64,000 nt of DNA, taken from contig KV425568.1 of the NCBI GenBank assembly GCA_001632425.1, positions 133,981-197,980 on the forward strand, read 5' to 3'. The translations under genes and the position numbers were made by a program. Below are positions 35,337 through 46,954 of the stretch, one piece after another. Position 1 is the first letter of the stretch, and every line of letters begins with the position of its first letter. The stretch is from Neolentinus lepideus HHB14362 ss-1 (lineage: Eukaryota; Basidiomycota; Agaricomycetes; Gloeophyllales; Gloeophyllaceae). Under the pieces are notes generated by a model, which was not told the DNA's origin, made no database searches, and saw only the letters and a list, made by a program, of their open reading frames with translations.

Positions 35337-37092
35337 TCACTCAAGAACAAGAAACCTTGTCCAACCCGGATGGCCCAAGGTCCTCCAGATGGAAACTAGC
35401 AACAGAAGGGTCACAACCCATTGAAAAGAACTAACAATCAGTTCTTGTCTGCGATGTCGCTCGACGACTTTCGAGTACGGCGTCCCAGCTTCGAAGGTAA
35501 CCGCCGCGTACAGTGGCGCCCAGTGGCCAGGGAATGCTCGAGCCAAGAAGAAGTCTAAACTCTTCCGCAGCTTGTACCGCACTTCGAGGACCGATTGACT
35601 CAATTCCTGATCATTACAGCATGTTCGTCAATAAACCTCGAGTAACGAGTGATAGGGGAGCGAGTACCTTCTTATGACCCCATGCAATCCCTTCGATGGC
35701 CTCCAGGTCATTGTGCCGCATTTTTGAATAGGTGTCAAGTGCTGTTCTCTGGTCGGGCTCACAACTCAGGCATTCCAGCAATATTCGGACATCCTCGAAG
35801 CCGACATTTGCTCCATCTGGCGAGCCTTATCAGATTGTGACGACTGGAGTGGAAATAACACTTACGACCGAGGTAAGGCACTATTGCGTGCGCAGCATCA
35901 CCAATCAAGATCCGATGCTCGTCGTTCATCGGGAAACACTGTTCGGATTGTTAAGCGCACAAGATCGAGTTAAGCCGATCTTCACAAACCTTGGTTGAGC
36001 ACATAGGAACAATCGGACCGGTCGTCACTTGGTTAACTACGTCTTCGGGAGATGTAGCAGTAATGAAGGAAGGGAACTCTTCCGTGAAGAACTGGAGAGC
36101 ATAGTTCTTGTCACGAAGGCGCTCCAAGAGGGCTTCCGGAGCCCATAGGACACAAGTGAAAGTTTTATCCTATGTTCCGTGATGAACGGAATAGGTACAG
36201 CAGTTGGACAGGAATCAACGCACTGGATTGCTGGGTGCAATGAGCAGGAAATCTTTGCGCGGCCAGACGTGGAGTTTGTCCGGGTCGAAGGCGTGGTCGG
36301 TACTGCCATCCGCGAGAACAACGGGCGGAACTTCGATTTTCATGTACGACAACGGAGCCCATCTGGTGGACAAATCCATTCTAATGATCGCATTCAGTAC
36401 ACAGACCATACGACATTCCGCAGTGTGGGAACGCACTTGATTACCCGGCGCATCTGCTCACGGACAGCGGAGTATGCGCCATCGGCACCGATGATCAGGT
36501 CTGCTGTCGCAGACACATGCTCTCCCGTCACAGGGTTTTCGAATAGCAAATTTCGTCCGTCTGACTTGATTAATTTGCGACTATAGTGTGTCTTGATTAG
36601 TGGGCATGAATCAATGGCTTCTTTCAACAGGGCTATCATTGTGAGCCGATTGATAGAATAGATCGCCTGGGAAGCAGGATAAGTGCTCAACAATGGATCA
36701 AAGAAAGATAATGAGTCTTAACCTCGCCATGCGGACCGTATGCTTGGAACTCGGTTTTTCCGTCACGTTTGTGGATGGTTCGACCGTAAAGTGGCACACT
36801 CTGGCGGACGAGCTCAGCAGCAATCTCAGGATTGATTTCCTCGAACGTGCGCAGGCCTCGGTTACTCAAGGCGAGATTGATCGTCCTCGTGTCATCAATT
36901 GCCTGTGAAGTGGCTGGGAGGTGCACGTCAATAGCGTAGGAAGGTACCGAAAAAGCATGACTGACAGCTGCGAGCGTCATAGATGTCCACAGTCCAGGAG
37001 AACTGGGTGGCGAACCCGAGAGCAGCTAGACACCCGACGAGTCCAGTGCCAATGACCGCCACACTTCGGGAAGAAGAACTGGACGGAGACAT
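35337..37092 (-). CDS. bna4: kynurenine 3-monooxygenase
   Basis: Eight exons: 37092-36966, 36913-36723, 36666-36437, 36380-36224, 36169-35990, 35938-35866, 35816-35668, 35606-35337 (1,377 nt, 458 aa). It starts with the FAD-binding VAVIGTGLVGCLAALG. Next come TINLALSNRG, AIYSINRLTMIALL, ADLIIGADGAYSAVR, LHVWPRKDFLLIAPSNPDKT, and the second FAD motif RILIGDAAHAIVPYLGHGAN...GFED. This order matches kynurenine 3-hydroxylase, the outer-mitochondrial-membrane enzyme of tryptophan-to-NAD synthesis. The C-terminal LIVSSFQWVVTLLLLVSIW is a membrane helix, as expected. The usual G-Q-G before the Met/Ala-N is G-H-G here. Confidence 0.85.
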
Positions 37093-38849
37093 CGTTGTGA
37101 AGTGTTAGTGAAGACGACTAAGTGAGAGGGCTTTGGGCCCTTATATGTTCGGATCAATAAAAAGACAATGTGTGTTTACCTAAAGCAAGATTGACACAAG
37201 GGGATCAGTGATAGCCTAGATCTATGGTTGGAGAAACTTTGATGGATGTAATTTCGGCAGGCACGCCATAGTCGCAGGCAATGATGGACAGCATAGCCAT
37301 CCGACGATTTGCCTCCGCTCACCTGCACGTTCGCTACCAAAATATGAACGGAGAATCCGTCATGTGCCAAGACCTCCGGAGTCTGTGAGAACGCGATGCT
37401 AACATTCAAAATCCCATTCATTGTGCCGTGGCATATACTTTGAAACACTCGCCATACGAGATTACATGGTCGACCATGCGTATTTTGCAATAGCTGTGTT
37501 CAATTGATGTAGGGTCCGTGATCCTGGACCCCTGTCTCTTTAGTGCAGTCATCGCATAAATTGGGATCACTTCACATGATACATTTGCCTGGCAATTGAA
37601 CTTGGTCGGTGTTGCTAAAGATGGGCGCGGGTAGCCGATGCACCCAAGGTATCAGACACGGGGACTGCCCAGACGCGAGTACAGTGCATCGAAAGGCGAC
37701 ACCGTGCATTACCGCGCACGTGTCCACGGCGTTTGTCGCGAGTCCCATTTTTCGACCTAGATGGCATAGTTTTGACCTCATAAGTCGTGTTTAGATGTTG
37801 CAAAGGTAGAAGCTGAAGCTTACTGGGGCTGTCGGGCCTGTCTTTTCCCCGAATCTAGGTCTCGTACGTCAAATTCCCAACGTCCTGGAGATATTGGACA
37901 CTAGCCTTCCAGGACCCGCGGTCTTCATAACGGGGGACGTAGCCCGAATCGTTACGGGTGTGGTGTACGCGGGCGAAGGTACCGTATTGCTCGGGACACC
38001 CGTGGTTTCACCCGTCCCCATTCTGTGCTGCACTGACTATGACAATTGAGCACTGCATTGGAGTCTATACTGCGCGCATAATTCATGTCAATCACAGCAC
38101 ATCCGAATGAAGACAGTTGCACTATTCCATATGAGGTTGTGTAGAAGAGTGATGAGTCCGAACCTTTGAGTCCAGCCAGGCCCACAAAATCGCTATTTGA
38201 TCAGTTTGCGACAACAGTGATATTGCGGGATCGATCCGGAGGAAATTGTGATGACGGCGCGAGGTTACTGCCATCGCTTTATGTAGCAGCAGACGCTACT
38301 TCCAAGTATCATTTCTCTTGCAGCAACCGTTGTCTATACGCGATCAGGGGTGGGGTTGATGCGTATTAATCCTCTCGCTGCAATTTGCGCCACAAAGCCC
38401 CCGACTTCGTGCCGCACAGACAGAAACGTTAGTGGGTGGTATGTGATATGGCTCCTAGTTTACGGCATAGCTGTGAAACTTTTAAGGGACGCATCTTGGG
38501 AGCTGTTCCCTTATTCTTGAAGGAGGTCACTGGTTTGATGCAAGGACAGTTTCTGAGTCCGACTGCGGACTCGAAATGATCTAGGGTCACGATTCAACGT
38601 TACCGTGATCCCCGACGGCATCCGAATTTCGCATCCGAACATGAAATCAGGATGAGCACAGTATTGGTCATAATCAATACTTTGTGGTTGATATGGCGCC
38701 TAATATCACACGAAGTCTCAATGGGGCGCTTGGTTTGTCCCATGGTGTACCGACGTCCACGGACTGTTAACTGAGGCCTTGTGCTCGAGTGTCCTAACTT
38801 TGATACCTTGACCTTGACCTAGAAGAAGTCTGTAAGATAGGGCTCGGGT
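37093..38849. other. 1.75-kb intergenic region
   Basis: Lies between the start of the monooxygenase (-) and the start of the MFS gene (+). No gene is recognised; it presumably holds both promoters. Confidence 0.35.
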
Positions 38850-41065
38850 ATGTCGAGCCTCCGTACCTCGTCTTCGCCGGAGAACAGGCTTCCTGCCACC
38901 GAGAAGGTTACAGAGGGTCAAACTTTGCAAGTCGACACTCTCGTGCAGTCAACCCAAGAACGACGCGCAGAGCCCTTGACAGGATGGAAGGCCTGGGGTA
39001 TGATCATCGCCGTGAGCGGCTCAACGTTATTAAATGTAACTGACATCTTTGCCCTGTAATCCTATCTGGAACTTAGTGAAAACTTCAGGTTTACATGAAT
39101 GGGGCAATAACGGTCGCCATACCCTCCATTGGAGAAGACCTGGATTTCACCCAGTCCGATCTCACATGGCCTCTGCAAGCTTTCAGGTACATTTTATGTC
39201 CCTTCACTCCTTGACGTAGTTCACTAACGCATCTCGCCTTCGACAGCCTCACATCCGGCTGCCTACTCCTTCTAACCGGTCGACTGGCAGACAAGTATGG
39301 TAGACGACCTGTCTTCCTCATTGGCACGGCTCTCTTCACTTTTCTCAGCATCCCGCCAATTTTCTGTCCAGGTCAGTAGGATTATTTGGTAGCGATGCGT
39401 TTATATCAGCTAAACCGTGTCTCGTAGAGCCGGTTTCATTCAACACCATGATGGGTCTGGTCGGTATTGGCGCCGCAATGATGACTTCGTCCGGTGAGAA
39501 CATATTGTACAGCCATCCGTCGTCTCCTGACCGACAAATTGTTAGGCATGGGCATCCTTGGAAGCAACCTTGAAGGAGCCCTAAAGAATCGTGCAATTGC
39601 TGTTATGGCTGGCGGACAAAGTATAGGCTTCATCCTTGGCCTCCTCTCAGGTTCTTCCTACTCTTCTCCCAAGATCTCCTCAGGTCTCATGTGTTCTTCC
39701 TCGATGTCCAGCGGGCTTCCTTTGCCAGCTTCACAGAGGATGGCGTTGGATTTTTGTCATTCAAGTTGCTTTGGGGGGTATCTTTCTGCTCGCAGGTATA
39801 GCATCTGTGCCCAAAGACGTAGTCAAATACAACAGGGCACTTGATTGGCCTGGGGTAGTTCTTAGCTCCTCCGGATTAGTCCTTCTCATATTCTCTCTAT
39901 CGTAAGTTACTATAATTCAAGCCGCCAGCTACAGCTAACGGTGTCACCAGTCAGTCCCAGAACGTTGGGTGCGTATGGCGTTATCCTCGATAACTTTGGC
40001 TCATGTCTGCTATAGTTGGAAGGTCGCGTACATCCCCACTCTGTTTGCGTTATCCATTGTCATCCTCGTGGCTTTCGTCCTCTGGGAACACAACCGGGAC
40101 AAGAAGGGACACTCGGTCCTGCTCAAGACGAGTATATTCAAGGACGTCCAGTTCCTAGCGTTCTTCGTGCTGATATTCTTCATCTGGTGGAACTTCAATG
40201 TCTTGCAATACTTTGTCACTGTCTAGTACGTTCGTCATGCTTCGTTGCATTCGAGTACCAGATGACTGACATAGATCCTGGCAGCTATCAGGACGTGCAA
40301 CATCTCAGCCCCGCACACACAGGTATCCGCTTCATTCCAGAGTCGTTGTCCGGCGTGGTAGTTAATACAGCGACCGGTTGGTTGGTGGAGTACGTTCCTG
40401 GGCAGTGGCTTAACGCCTTCGGAGTCGGAACCACCGTGGTCAGTCTACCTGCTAACGCCAAATTTCGCAACGGTTCTCATTCAGTGTGACCACTATGCCA
40501 GGCATCCTCGGCCATTTTCGCTGTTATTGACCCCCACGTGAGCTACTGGCGCAATGCGTTCTGGGTGGTATTACTCCTCCGTGAGTACTAATCAGATCAG
40601 ACCACTGGTTGACCAGTCAGCGCTGACATTGTGACGATGATTACCCAACATCACAGCCGGCGCGGACTCTATATACACTGTCGGCAACCTCTTCGTCCTC
40701 ACTTCGATGCCGAGCGACTCACAAGCGCTCGCCGGGGGCCTTTTTGCGACTGGCACGCGCGTATGTCATCTCCATTCCCTCTTTTCTCGTCATATCTTCC
40801 GCTCCCCTTATCCTGTCACTGATTTTCACTCTCCGCGCAGATTGCAACCTCCATCGGCCTCGCAATCACCTCCGCAATTGCTTCTGGCGTCTCGAACCAC
40901 GACGACTCGCCATGGAGTTTATTGAAGGGCTACAGAGCTGCTGGGTGGACGTGTTTTGCGGCGAGCTGTGTGGGACTCGTCGTCCATTTGGTATGGCTTA
41001 GGGGGGTTGGAGTTATGGGTGGGAAGAGAGGGGTACGATTGGGTGATGAGGAGGGGGCGAAGTAG
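38850..41065 (+). CDS. MFS transporter (DHA2-like, about 14 membrane helices)
   Basis: About eleven exons from the ATG at 38850 to the stop at 41063-41065. Joins are in frame by hand, for example AFS|LTSGCLLLL at 39186/39246 and TTV|ASSAIF near 40440/40506. The protein has a polar N-terminus, then TLLNVYMNGAITVAIPSIG, the motif-A-like GRLADKYGRRPVFLIG between helices 2 and 3, GIGAAMMTSSGMGIL, GWRWIFVIQVALGGIFLLAG, and later IFFIWWNFNVLQYFV and GLFATGTRIATSIGLAITSAI. This layout fits the drug:H+ antiporter-2 branch, which exports toxic compounds or metabolites at the plasma membrane. The substrate is unknown. No biosynthetic genes flank it closely. Confidence 0.85.
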
Positions 41066-41634
41066 TGTACTCAGACGCATGCGATTATATAGCAACGTAT
41101 AGTAATACCTACAATAGGGCTCTGGTATATTACGATCCACAAGTTCAAGTCGATAATAATGAAGCTCAAAAGTGCAGAGACGATTCTCTTGCATAATGAC
41201 ATATCTCGGCTGCGCTCGGTGTAAATGATTTACTGCTTACAATTGACTGGTGGCACGTTGGTCAAGTTGAGGATTAACTTGAATATGTCACCAGACTGCC
41301 TTGAGCTCATCAAGCTTATTTCGGCCCGGCACCGATTCAATGTAATTTGGGTACTGCGTACTGAAGACCTACAAATATGCCCTCTGTGCCGATGAAGCGG
41401 CTCTGCTTCGCACTCCCCGTCCATTCAATCGCTACAACTCAATCTGCAACAAATTGATTACGGCAGATTGCCTGCATGCGGACACGATTATCATTAACGA
41501 AAGATCAGATGAAGAGGATTGCGTTTACATAGAACCGCGAAACGTGATTGATTTACAAATGACCATGAACACGGAAGGTAGGTGCGAGAACCTCAATTTA
41601 TCCTACTATTACCACGTACTCGAGGTCACCTCCT
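41066..41634. other. intergenic, no gene recognised
   Basis: 570 bp between the MFS stop and the 3' end of the helical-domain gene E; AT-rich, nothing assigned. Confidence 0.35.
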
Positions 41635-42336
41635 TCACGTCACAGTACTCGTGCTGGAATGTGGCTCCGCATTCTCGCTAGAAGGTAGCGAAGGTGTTGA
41701 AGAGCTGACAAGGGGCAGAGTCGACGTCGATGCGGTGGAAATGGACGTATTCGAATTGGCGAGGAGTGGGTGCAGCCACACGTCAAGCTTGGAATCCTCT
41801 GCGTAGTAGCCGGGGCAATGTGGGGAAGGGTGCAAGCCGGAGGTATCAAACTTGAATTTCAAACTGTCCTGCACGCGGCGGGCCTCAGCAACGTGCCAGG
41901 CTTGGATCGCGAGGCCAATCGTATCCTGTGTCGGACAATGTATTACGCAGGCAGAGGAAGAAAGCGACAGGCGAGACTTACGGACAATCTCCGGAGCGCC
42001 TCTCTGAAGGCTGCTTCGTGTCGATCTATTTGGGAAGTTATCTCGTTGCGCTCGCGGTACCTGACAAGGGCCGGCTCTCCGGCCAGATGCTCGGCAAAAG
42101 CCTGGATGCCCTCGAGTGCTCTATAGAATATGAGTCCGCGCAAATATCGAATAACGCAGAGGAAGACTATACTTGGTGAGTCGATCAAATGGCTCTTGTA
42201 AATCTGATAGAACGAGAGTAGCAGCGTCCCGCTGAAGACACGCGTAGTCCTCAGTGCACCGCGCGGCGAGTTGTAGACACTTTGCCTTGTCCTCCTTCAC
42301 TTGCCGGCAGTTGGCCCAGATGCAGAGTGAAGGCAT
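41635..42336 (-). CDS. divergent helical-domain protein (family member E), 5' end uncertain
   Basis: Three exons, 42336-42173, 42120-41982 and 41925-41635, in frame. It reads KEDKAKCLQLAARC, LSDLQEPFDRLTKALEGIQA and HEAAFREALRRLSDTIGLAI, then a Ser/Thr-rich tail. The pattern of Cys-Leu helices and a 139-nt middle exon of the same phase matches the related genes at 44.6, 47.5 and 52.2 kb. These resemble the N-terminal four-helix (MLKL-NTD/HeLo-like) adaptor domains of basidiomycete NLR-type proteins (inference). Where the relatives have an acceptor AG before the second coding exon, this copy reads GG (CTGCCGG|CAAGTG, about 42310), so the true N-terminus is missing, spliced differently or decayed. 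No nucleotide-binding domain follows. Confidence 0.5.
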
Positions 42337-42699
42337 CGTCGTCCAGTAAAGTCCCGAGACAACTCAATGATGCGATAGATTAGCTACCACACAGGTCTAG
42401 GGCGAAACAAGTTATATGTGTGACAATACGGGTAAGGAGTCTACGATTTTATACTTGCCCGATGTTGGGAAGAGGCGCGTGTGGAGACTTGGATTTTTCA
42501 CCGGATGCGAGATCTCAGGAAGACACGGGAGGCGGGTATAGAAGGATTTGGCAACAAGCCATACAATATTGTGGCAAACACATCGTACGTCACACGGAGG
42601 TGCTCCAAGCGACCTGTTGTGTCTGCGGGATGAGCTCGGGTGACAACGCAAGCGCGGGTAAGCCCGGGCCGTTAGCCTCGTAAAATTCCGAGCCAGTGA

Positions 42700-42910
42700 A
42701 GTTAGGAATCCTACCAATAGCGTTGCGGTACGGTTCTAAGGTAATACAACGTCACTCCCGCCTGACTCTTGTATTCACTCGGCTATTGTTTCCTCAAAAG
42801 GCTATGTCCCGTCTAAATCAAAACAGGTCTTCCCCCGCCCCCGCCGCGTACGCCACATCAGAAGAAATGTTCACCTTTCAAAATTTCCTCTGTGAATGAG
42901 ATACGGACTC
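42700..42910 (+). repeat. inverted repeat R1, left copy
   Basis: About 200 bp matching the reverse complement of 46650-46880 with scattered mismatches. Shared stretches include GGCTATGTCCCGTC (inverted as GACGGGACATAGCC) and CACTCCCGCCTGACTCTTGTATTCACTCG. Confidence 0.75.
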
Positions 42911-42974
42911 ATGCGATGTACCATATTGAAGAGAATATCTCGAACCGCTCCCGCTCCACACACTATAGTCAGCC

Positions 42975-43330
42975 ACAATGAGCAAGTGCATTCTTATTCT
43001 CTTGACACATGTATGGCGCATACAACCCCCCCTCTGTCTTAGACGCGTATACGCATCCGCCTTGCTCGTTTAGATGCAACCCCCCCTTTATACCCTTCAT
43101 ACCCTCCCTCTCTCAAACTGCCGACCAACCTCACCCTTAGCAGATACTGCCTCTCGCACTCCTCTGTGTTCATCGTCGTCGTCCTCCCGAGTCAAAAGTG
43201 CCAAGGCACTTCGAGGGGTGGGGGCCTTCATCTTACTTTTTACTTTTCAACCTTTTGGCAGCAAGCTGATTGAGCGGGCGAGCAGACTGCATGTGACGCC
43301 TATCGCGCCGAGTCTCGCTACGACGCGGCA
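42975..43330 (+). pseudogene. duplicated 3' fragment of the universal stress protein gene
   Basis: Begins with the USP donor (GAGCAAGTGCATTC), keeps a decayed copy of the intron, then the acceptor and exon start CAGATACTGCCTCTCGCACTC at about 43139-43159. It continues through frame-shifted USP sequence to CTACGACGCGGCAGTGAGG near 43330. The intact source is the USP gene (-) at 49.7-51.2 kb. Deletions remove most of the conserved segment, so it cannot encode the domain. Confidence 0.75.
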
Positions 43331-44597
43331 GTGAGGGTAAGCAAGGTGAGTGTGAGTCCCTTGTGCGGTGGCAACGTCCTGCTGTGTTTGGTTGTCAATG
43401 GTGCGAAGTATCCTGCCACAGGGTGGTCCTGGGTGGCAGGCCACGGAGGACGGAAACCGATATGTCCGGTTCCTACGATTGTGTCCACCCCAGTATCACA
43501 CCACGCCGTGCCATATCCTGTTATTCACATTTAGTCGCCAATCCTTGAAGATGGCAGGAGAATCGGTGGAATGTGGATATGAATATATAGTATCTGGTTG
43601 GTTGGTTGGTATAATTAGACTACTCTTCGGTATCATTTTGAGTTCGCGTCGGTGGTTTGGTGTATGAAAAGGCAAGGGGGAAGGTGTTTAATAGATGTAT
43701 GAGACGAGAGATTAGGGGTGGCGGGTGTATCGATTAGCCTGGTATCGATCATGGACGGTGATTGGGGATTAACTCTATGCAGGAGACCGCGACTGGTCAT
43801 GGTCATGGCAGGAAATGAAGAATGCAAATACTTACGACTCGGATGCTCTCGTCAAGGCAGTTCCAGTATCTGAATAAGATCAAGGCACGAATTTCGGGTG
43901 ATCATGAGGTATATACGCTGCAGATTTTAGAGATATTGCAGAGTCAGGGCCAAGGGCGATTCTGTGCGAAGGATCCACGTTATAGGCGAGAGGGAGGGAG
44001 GAAGAGATTGAGACGCTGCTGGATGAAATTTGTTGGGTGGATGGGTGAGGGGGGGAGGACTGTCAGGGGCCGGAGAATCGCACAGCTTTTACCGCTCACG
44101 AGGCCGTCTGGTTGGTAGTGTCCCAGTAACGTGTATTTGGACTCTCATGAGCAAAGCAGGAGTACTAGCAGTACACACCGGGAAACAAGTGTGAGTGCCC
44201 GGGTCTGTTCGTGTGCGTGGAGGACAGGCGGCATGGAACGGTACAGACATGAATAGGTGTAGAAGTCCGTAGGCTCCCTATGGTCTGTCGTTATCCACCA
44301 ATGACATGATTTAAGGGGGAAAGCCAAGTCGTGCGTTCGTCGGGAGACATAGAGAATTATTGATTATAGAAAAGCTCTGACAGAGCTGTGCAGTGAAGTA
44401 CGTCAATCAGCGTCGGGTGTTACTGTACCGCAGTGTTGTCTAAAGATAACAATAAACAGATTCGACGAGGATCCTATTTTTAGTGTGGCCATACCTGGGA
44501 TATACAGCTGCACATTTCAAGACATGGCGAGAGACCATGACGGCCAGAATGATTAGAGCGCGACGAACTAAGATTGTTTATAAATGAATTGCTGATT
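43331..44597. other. non-coding part of the left duplication arm
   Basis: No gene recognised. It is related in inverted orientation to 48.6-49.7 kb, and 44180-44500 is also related, in direct orientation, to 51.9-52.2 kb beside copy C. Confidence 0.45.
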
Positions 44598-44775
44598 TCA
44601 GTGAAAGCAAGATACCGTTACGATATAGCTACAACCGATCAAAGAGACGGTCCGAGGATAGCCGGGATATGTTGGACTGCGCCACGACAGATCCCAGAGG
44701 CCAGTGTAATGAACGCTCGACAGATCCCAGAGGCCAGTGTGATGAACGCTCAAGTTTGAGTTAAAAAAAAAAAAA
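44522..44775 (+). mobile_element. poly(A)-ended insertion in copy A (possible retroposon)
   Basis: Relative to copies B and C, copy A has about 250 extra bases between the segment matching their C-terminus (44465-44520) and the CAGACGATTTCAG segment (44788-44800). The insert ends in A13 (44763-44775) and includes two 33-bp tandem units at 44685-44717 and 44718-44750. I see no clear tRNA-type promoter boxes. Confidence 0.4.
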
Positions 44776-45714
44776 CAGAGAGCGTCAGACGATTTCAGTT
44801 CCACAGCTCGCCCTTTCTGGACTGCCATGTCCGAGGCGGTGCTGTCATCAGGTTTCTGCGCGAGCTCCGCCCGGAGTGCCTCGATCGTCTGCTACAAACG
44901 AGGTGATCAGCATCGTTCTAAGAGCAAGAACGGGTGAATGACTTGCCTCTAACTGGTCCTCTACGCGAGTGATCGTCGGCGTCATTGCCTGTTGCCCGTG
45001 GATGATAGCTAGAACTCCAATCCGAGTTCCCGTGTGCATCGATACCTGAAAACAACACGGCCAGTGGTGAACTCACTGCAAGCAATTCATGGGGACGGAA
45101 ACATGACATACATTGAATGCATTATGAGCAGCATCGAGTTTCTCCACACAATCTTTGATTGTTTTCTTGTCATCACTTGTAGTTGTGATACGCTTCCACA
45201 ATCTCTGTGATGCTACCTCGGTCATTGCCACATTGATGCTTTCGAGGACACTACAGTTTATTGTGAGTCGCATAATTCACTCGCAGAAGTAAACGAGTGT
45301 GATGCGCACGATCCGAAGCACCGTATGTCATGCACCAGCCGCTCATCGACATCTACCAGCGTTCTGTCTTTCGTAGCATCCAGCAGGGTCTCCACTAGTG
45401 CGCGAATATTCTCCACGATTGCGAGGCAGTCGTCCTTATTCCCTTTCGCTTTCTAACCTGAGACTCAGTACTGACGTACCAATAGTAGAGTTCGATGAGC
45501 ATACCTGAGCTCTATCCGCAATTTCTTTGGCTGTTCCAATCACGGCCTGTAGTCCGGGGATGTTTAGATCTTTCGATGCCTCGTGAAGGCCAGCGAGAGC
45601 GACAGAGGCAGCTGCCAGCGCCGCAGAGCGCTTGCGTCTCTTTTTCGGATCTTGTCGAACTCGGGCGACCTCGCGAACCTTCTCGGTAGCTTTGCGGGAG
45701 AGACGGCGGAGCAT
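44598..45714 (-). CDS. helical-domain protein, copy A
   Basis: Five exons: 45714-45505, 45452-45310, 45250-45112, 45045-44947, 44891-44598 (885 nt, 294 aa). It begins MLRRLSRKATEKVREVARVR, a basic stretch, then ALAAASVALAGLHEASKDLN and IPGLQAVIGTAKEIADRAQ, DDCLAIVENIRALVETLLDA, LESINVAMTEVASQRLWKR and MHTGTRIGVLAIIHGQQAMT. The amphipathic helices resemble MLKL-NTD/HeLo-like domains of basidiomycete NLR-type proteins, linked in fungi to cell-death signalling (inference). Intron 4 is GC-AG (GAG|GCAAGT), shared with copies B and C. The last exon runs into an insertion that ends in 13 A residues (T on this strand) and holds a 33-bp tandem repeat, giving a C-terminus unlike copies B and C. Confidence 0.65.
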
Positions 45715-46215
45715 TTGGTGAATGTCTCGGCGTTGTTGGGAGTGACGGCTGAGGGTACGGGAAGAGTGGCAGATGTAAAAGGGGGGAGGCGTACGAGGCT
45801 GCCACAGCTTTCGCAAAGTTGGCCCACCGCGCTTTAAGGCACCGCATCTCCCGAGACCATGTAGGCGTCTACAGCACATTCGAGTGTCTCTGTATCTGGA
45901 TTTCCAATGAGCGAACGGGAAACGATGGAAACCGAATATAGCGCGACCCGATAGATCATGACAACAGAGGATACTCACTTAGGACGAAGCATAGGTATGC
46001 CCGGCAGTGATACTGTATGATAACGAAGTTCACCATCCTCTTCACGACATCACTTGTGAAATTCAAAGTTTGATGTTTTGCACAGTCATGCCGAAGCTCT
46101 ATATATTCTGGAGGCAGACGAAGAGTAATGAATCAGCGAGGTTTCATTTGCAGGTAGTGGTGTATGATGATAATGTATAGCGATGAAATATTTATTGTGG
46201 CGCGTTCTTTGTGTA

Positions 46216-46954
46216 TTATTTGGCTTGTAGGCCCGGGGATCGCCGGAAGTTCATGACAATCTTCCAACCTTCGATTAAATGCTTTCGCACTTGTGTCAAT
46301 GACATGTACTGGTAGATTCCATGCATGCATCGTGATCTTCGCTGGCTGGACAATCTCCTCGCTGGTTTACGAGCTTGTCTGCTTGCTTGCCTTTCAGCCA
46401 GTACTAGGTTTGTCCCCCCATCAAGCGACTCTCGAGCCCCAGTCGGCTTCGGAAGTATCTCCCGCAGCGCGGCTCTCAGCCACAGGACTCCTCGCAGCGC
46501 GTTTCTGGTCACGCGCTTAGGTCATGCGTTCAGGTCGACCAATGCAGCAGCCCCAAGCAGTTGGGAATTCTGATGGCGTGTAGCGTCACGTCTGACTGTG
46601 GTGTGCGGGGCAGGAGCGGTTTAAGTTGGGCCATAATCATTGTCGAATGGATGTCTTATTCACAGAGTTTCATCGTTCGTTCGCGTTTCGGTAGAAATAA
46701 CCAAAGGTGTGCATTTCTTCTGATTCCTTCCCGCCCCCATCGCGTACGCCACCTGTTTTGATTTGGACGGGACATAGCCTTCTGACCAAAAATAGTCGAG
46801 TGAATACAAGAGTCAGGCGGAGTGACGTTTTATTACCTTATAACCGTGTCGCAACGCTAGTGGTAGGATTCCTACCAAAACTTTATTCGTTCTCGGTATG
46901 CGATTCTCGTAGTACTCACAGTTCGGACAAAGACTGCTTCGTCAACTCAGGAAT
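46216..46954. other. spacer between the arms of the inverted duplication
   Basis: About 740 bp containing inverted repeat copy R1' (46650-46880). Otherwise no gene recognised. Confidence 0.5.
46650..46880 (-). repeat. inverted repeat R1, right copy
   Basis: Reverse-complement relative of 42700-42910. Together the two copies flank the left duplication arm (about 4.2 kb) like long terminal inverted repeats. Confidence 0.7.

Larger units (their letters stand above)
42971..46215 (+). repeat. left arm of a 3.2-kb inverted duplication
   Basis: Matches the reverse complement of about 46955-50178: positions x and y pair where x+y is about 93,150-93,190 all along the arm. Landmarks: the USP intron and exon at 42975-43330 against 50174-49740, the GGATCCRCGTTATRGGCGAGAG region near 43975 against 49205, and helical-domain gene A against copy B. 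Confidence 0.8.

Noticed and set aside
35337..41065. Kynurenine monooxygenase plus MFS transporter as a metabolite cluster
   Set aside because: They are 1.75 kb apart with no other biosynthetic gene; kynurenine 3-monooxygenase is a normal NAD-pathway gene.
43331..43720. Plus-strand frames near 43.4-43.7 kb and their relatives (-) at 49.4-49.7 kb as a gene
   Set aside because: The similarity between them is explained by the inverted duplication; frames differ between copies and have no motif.
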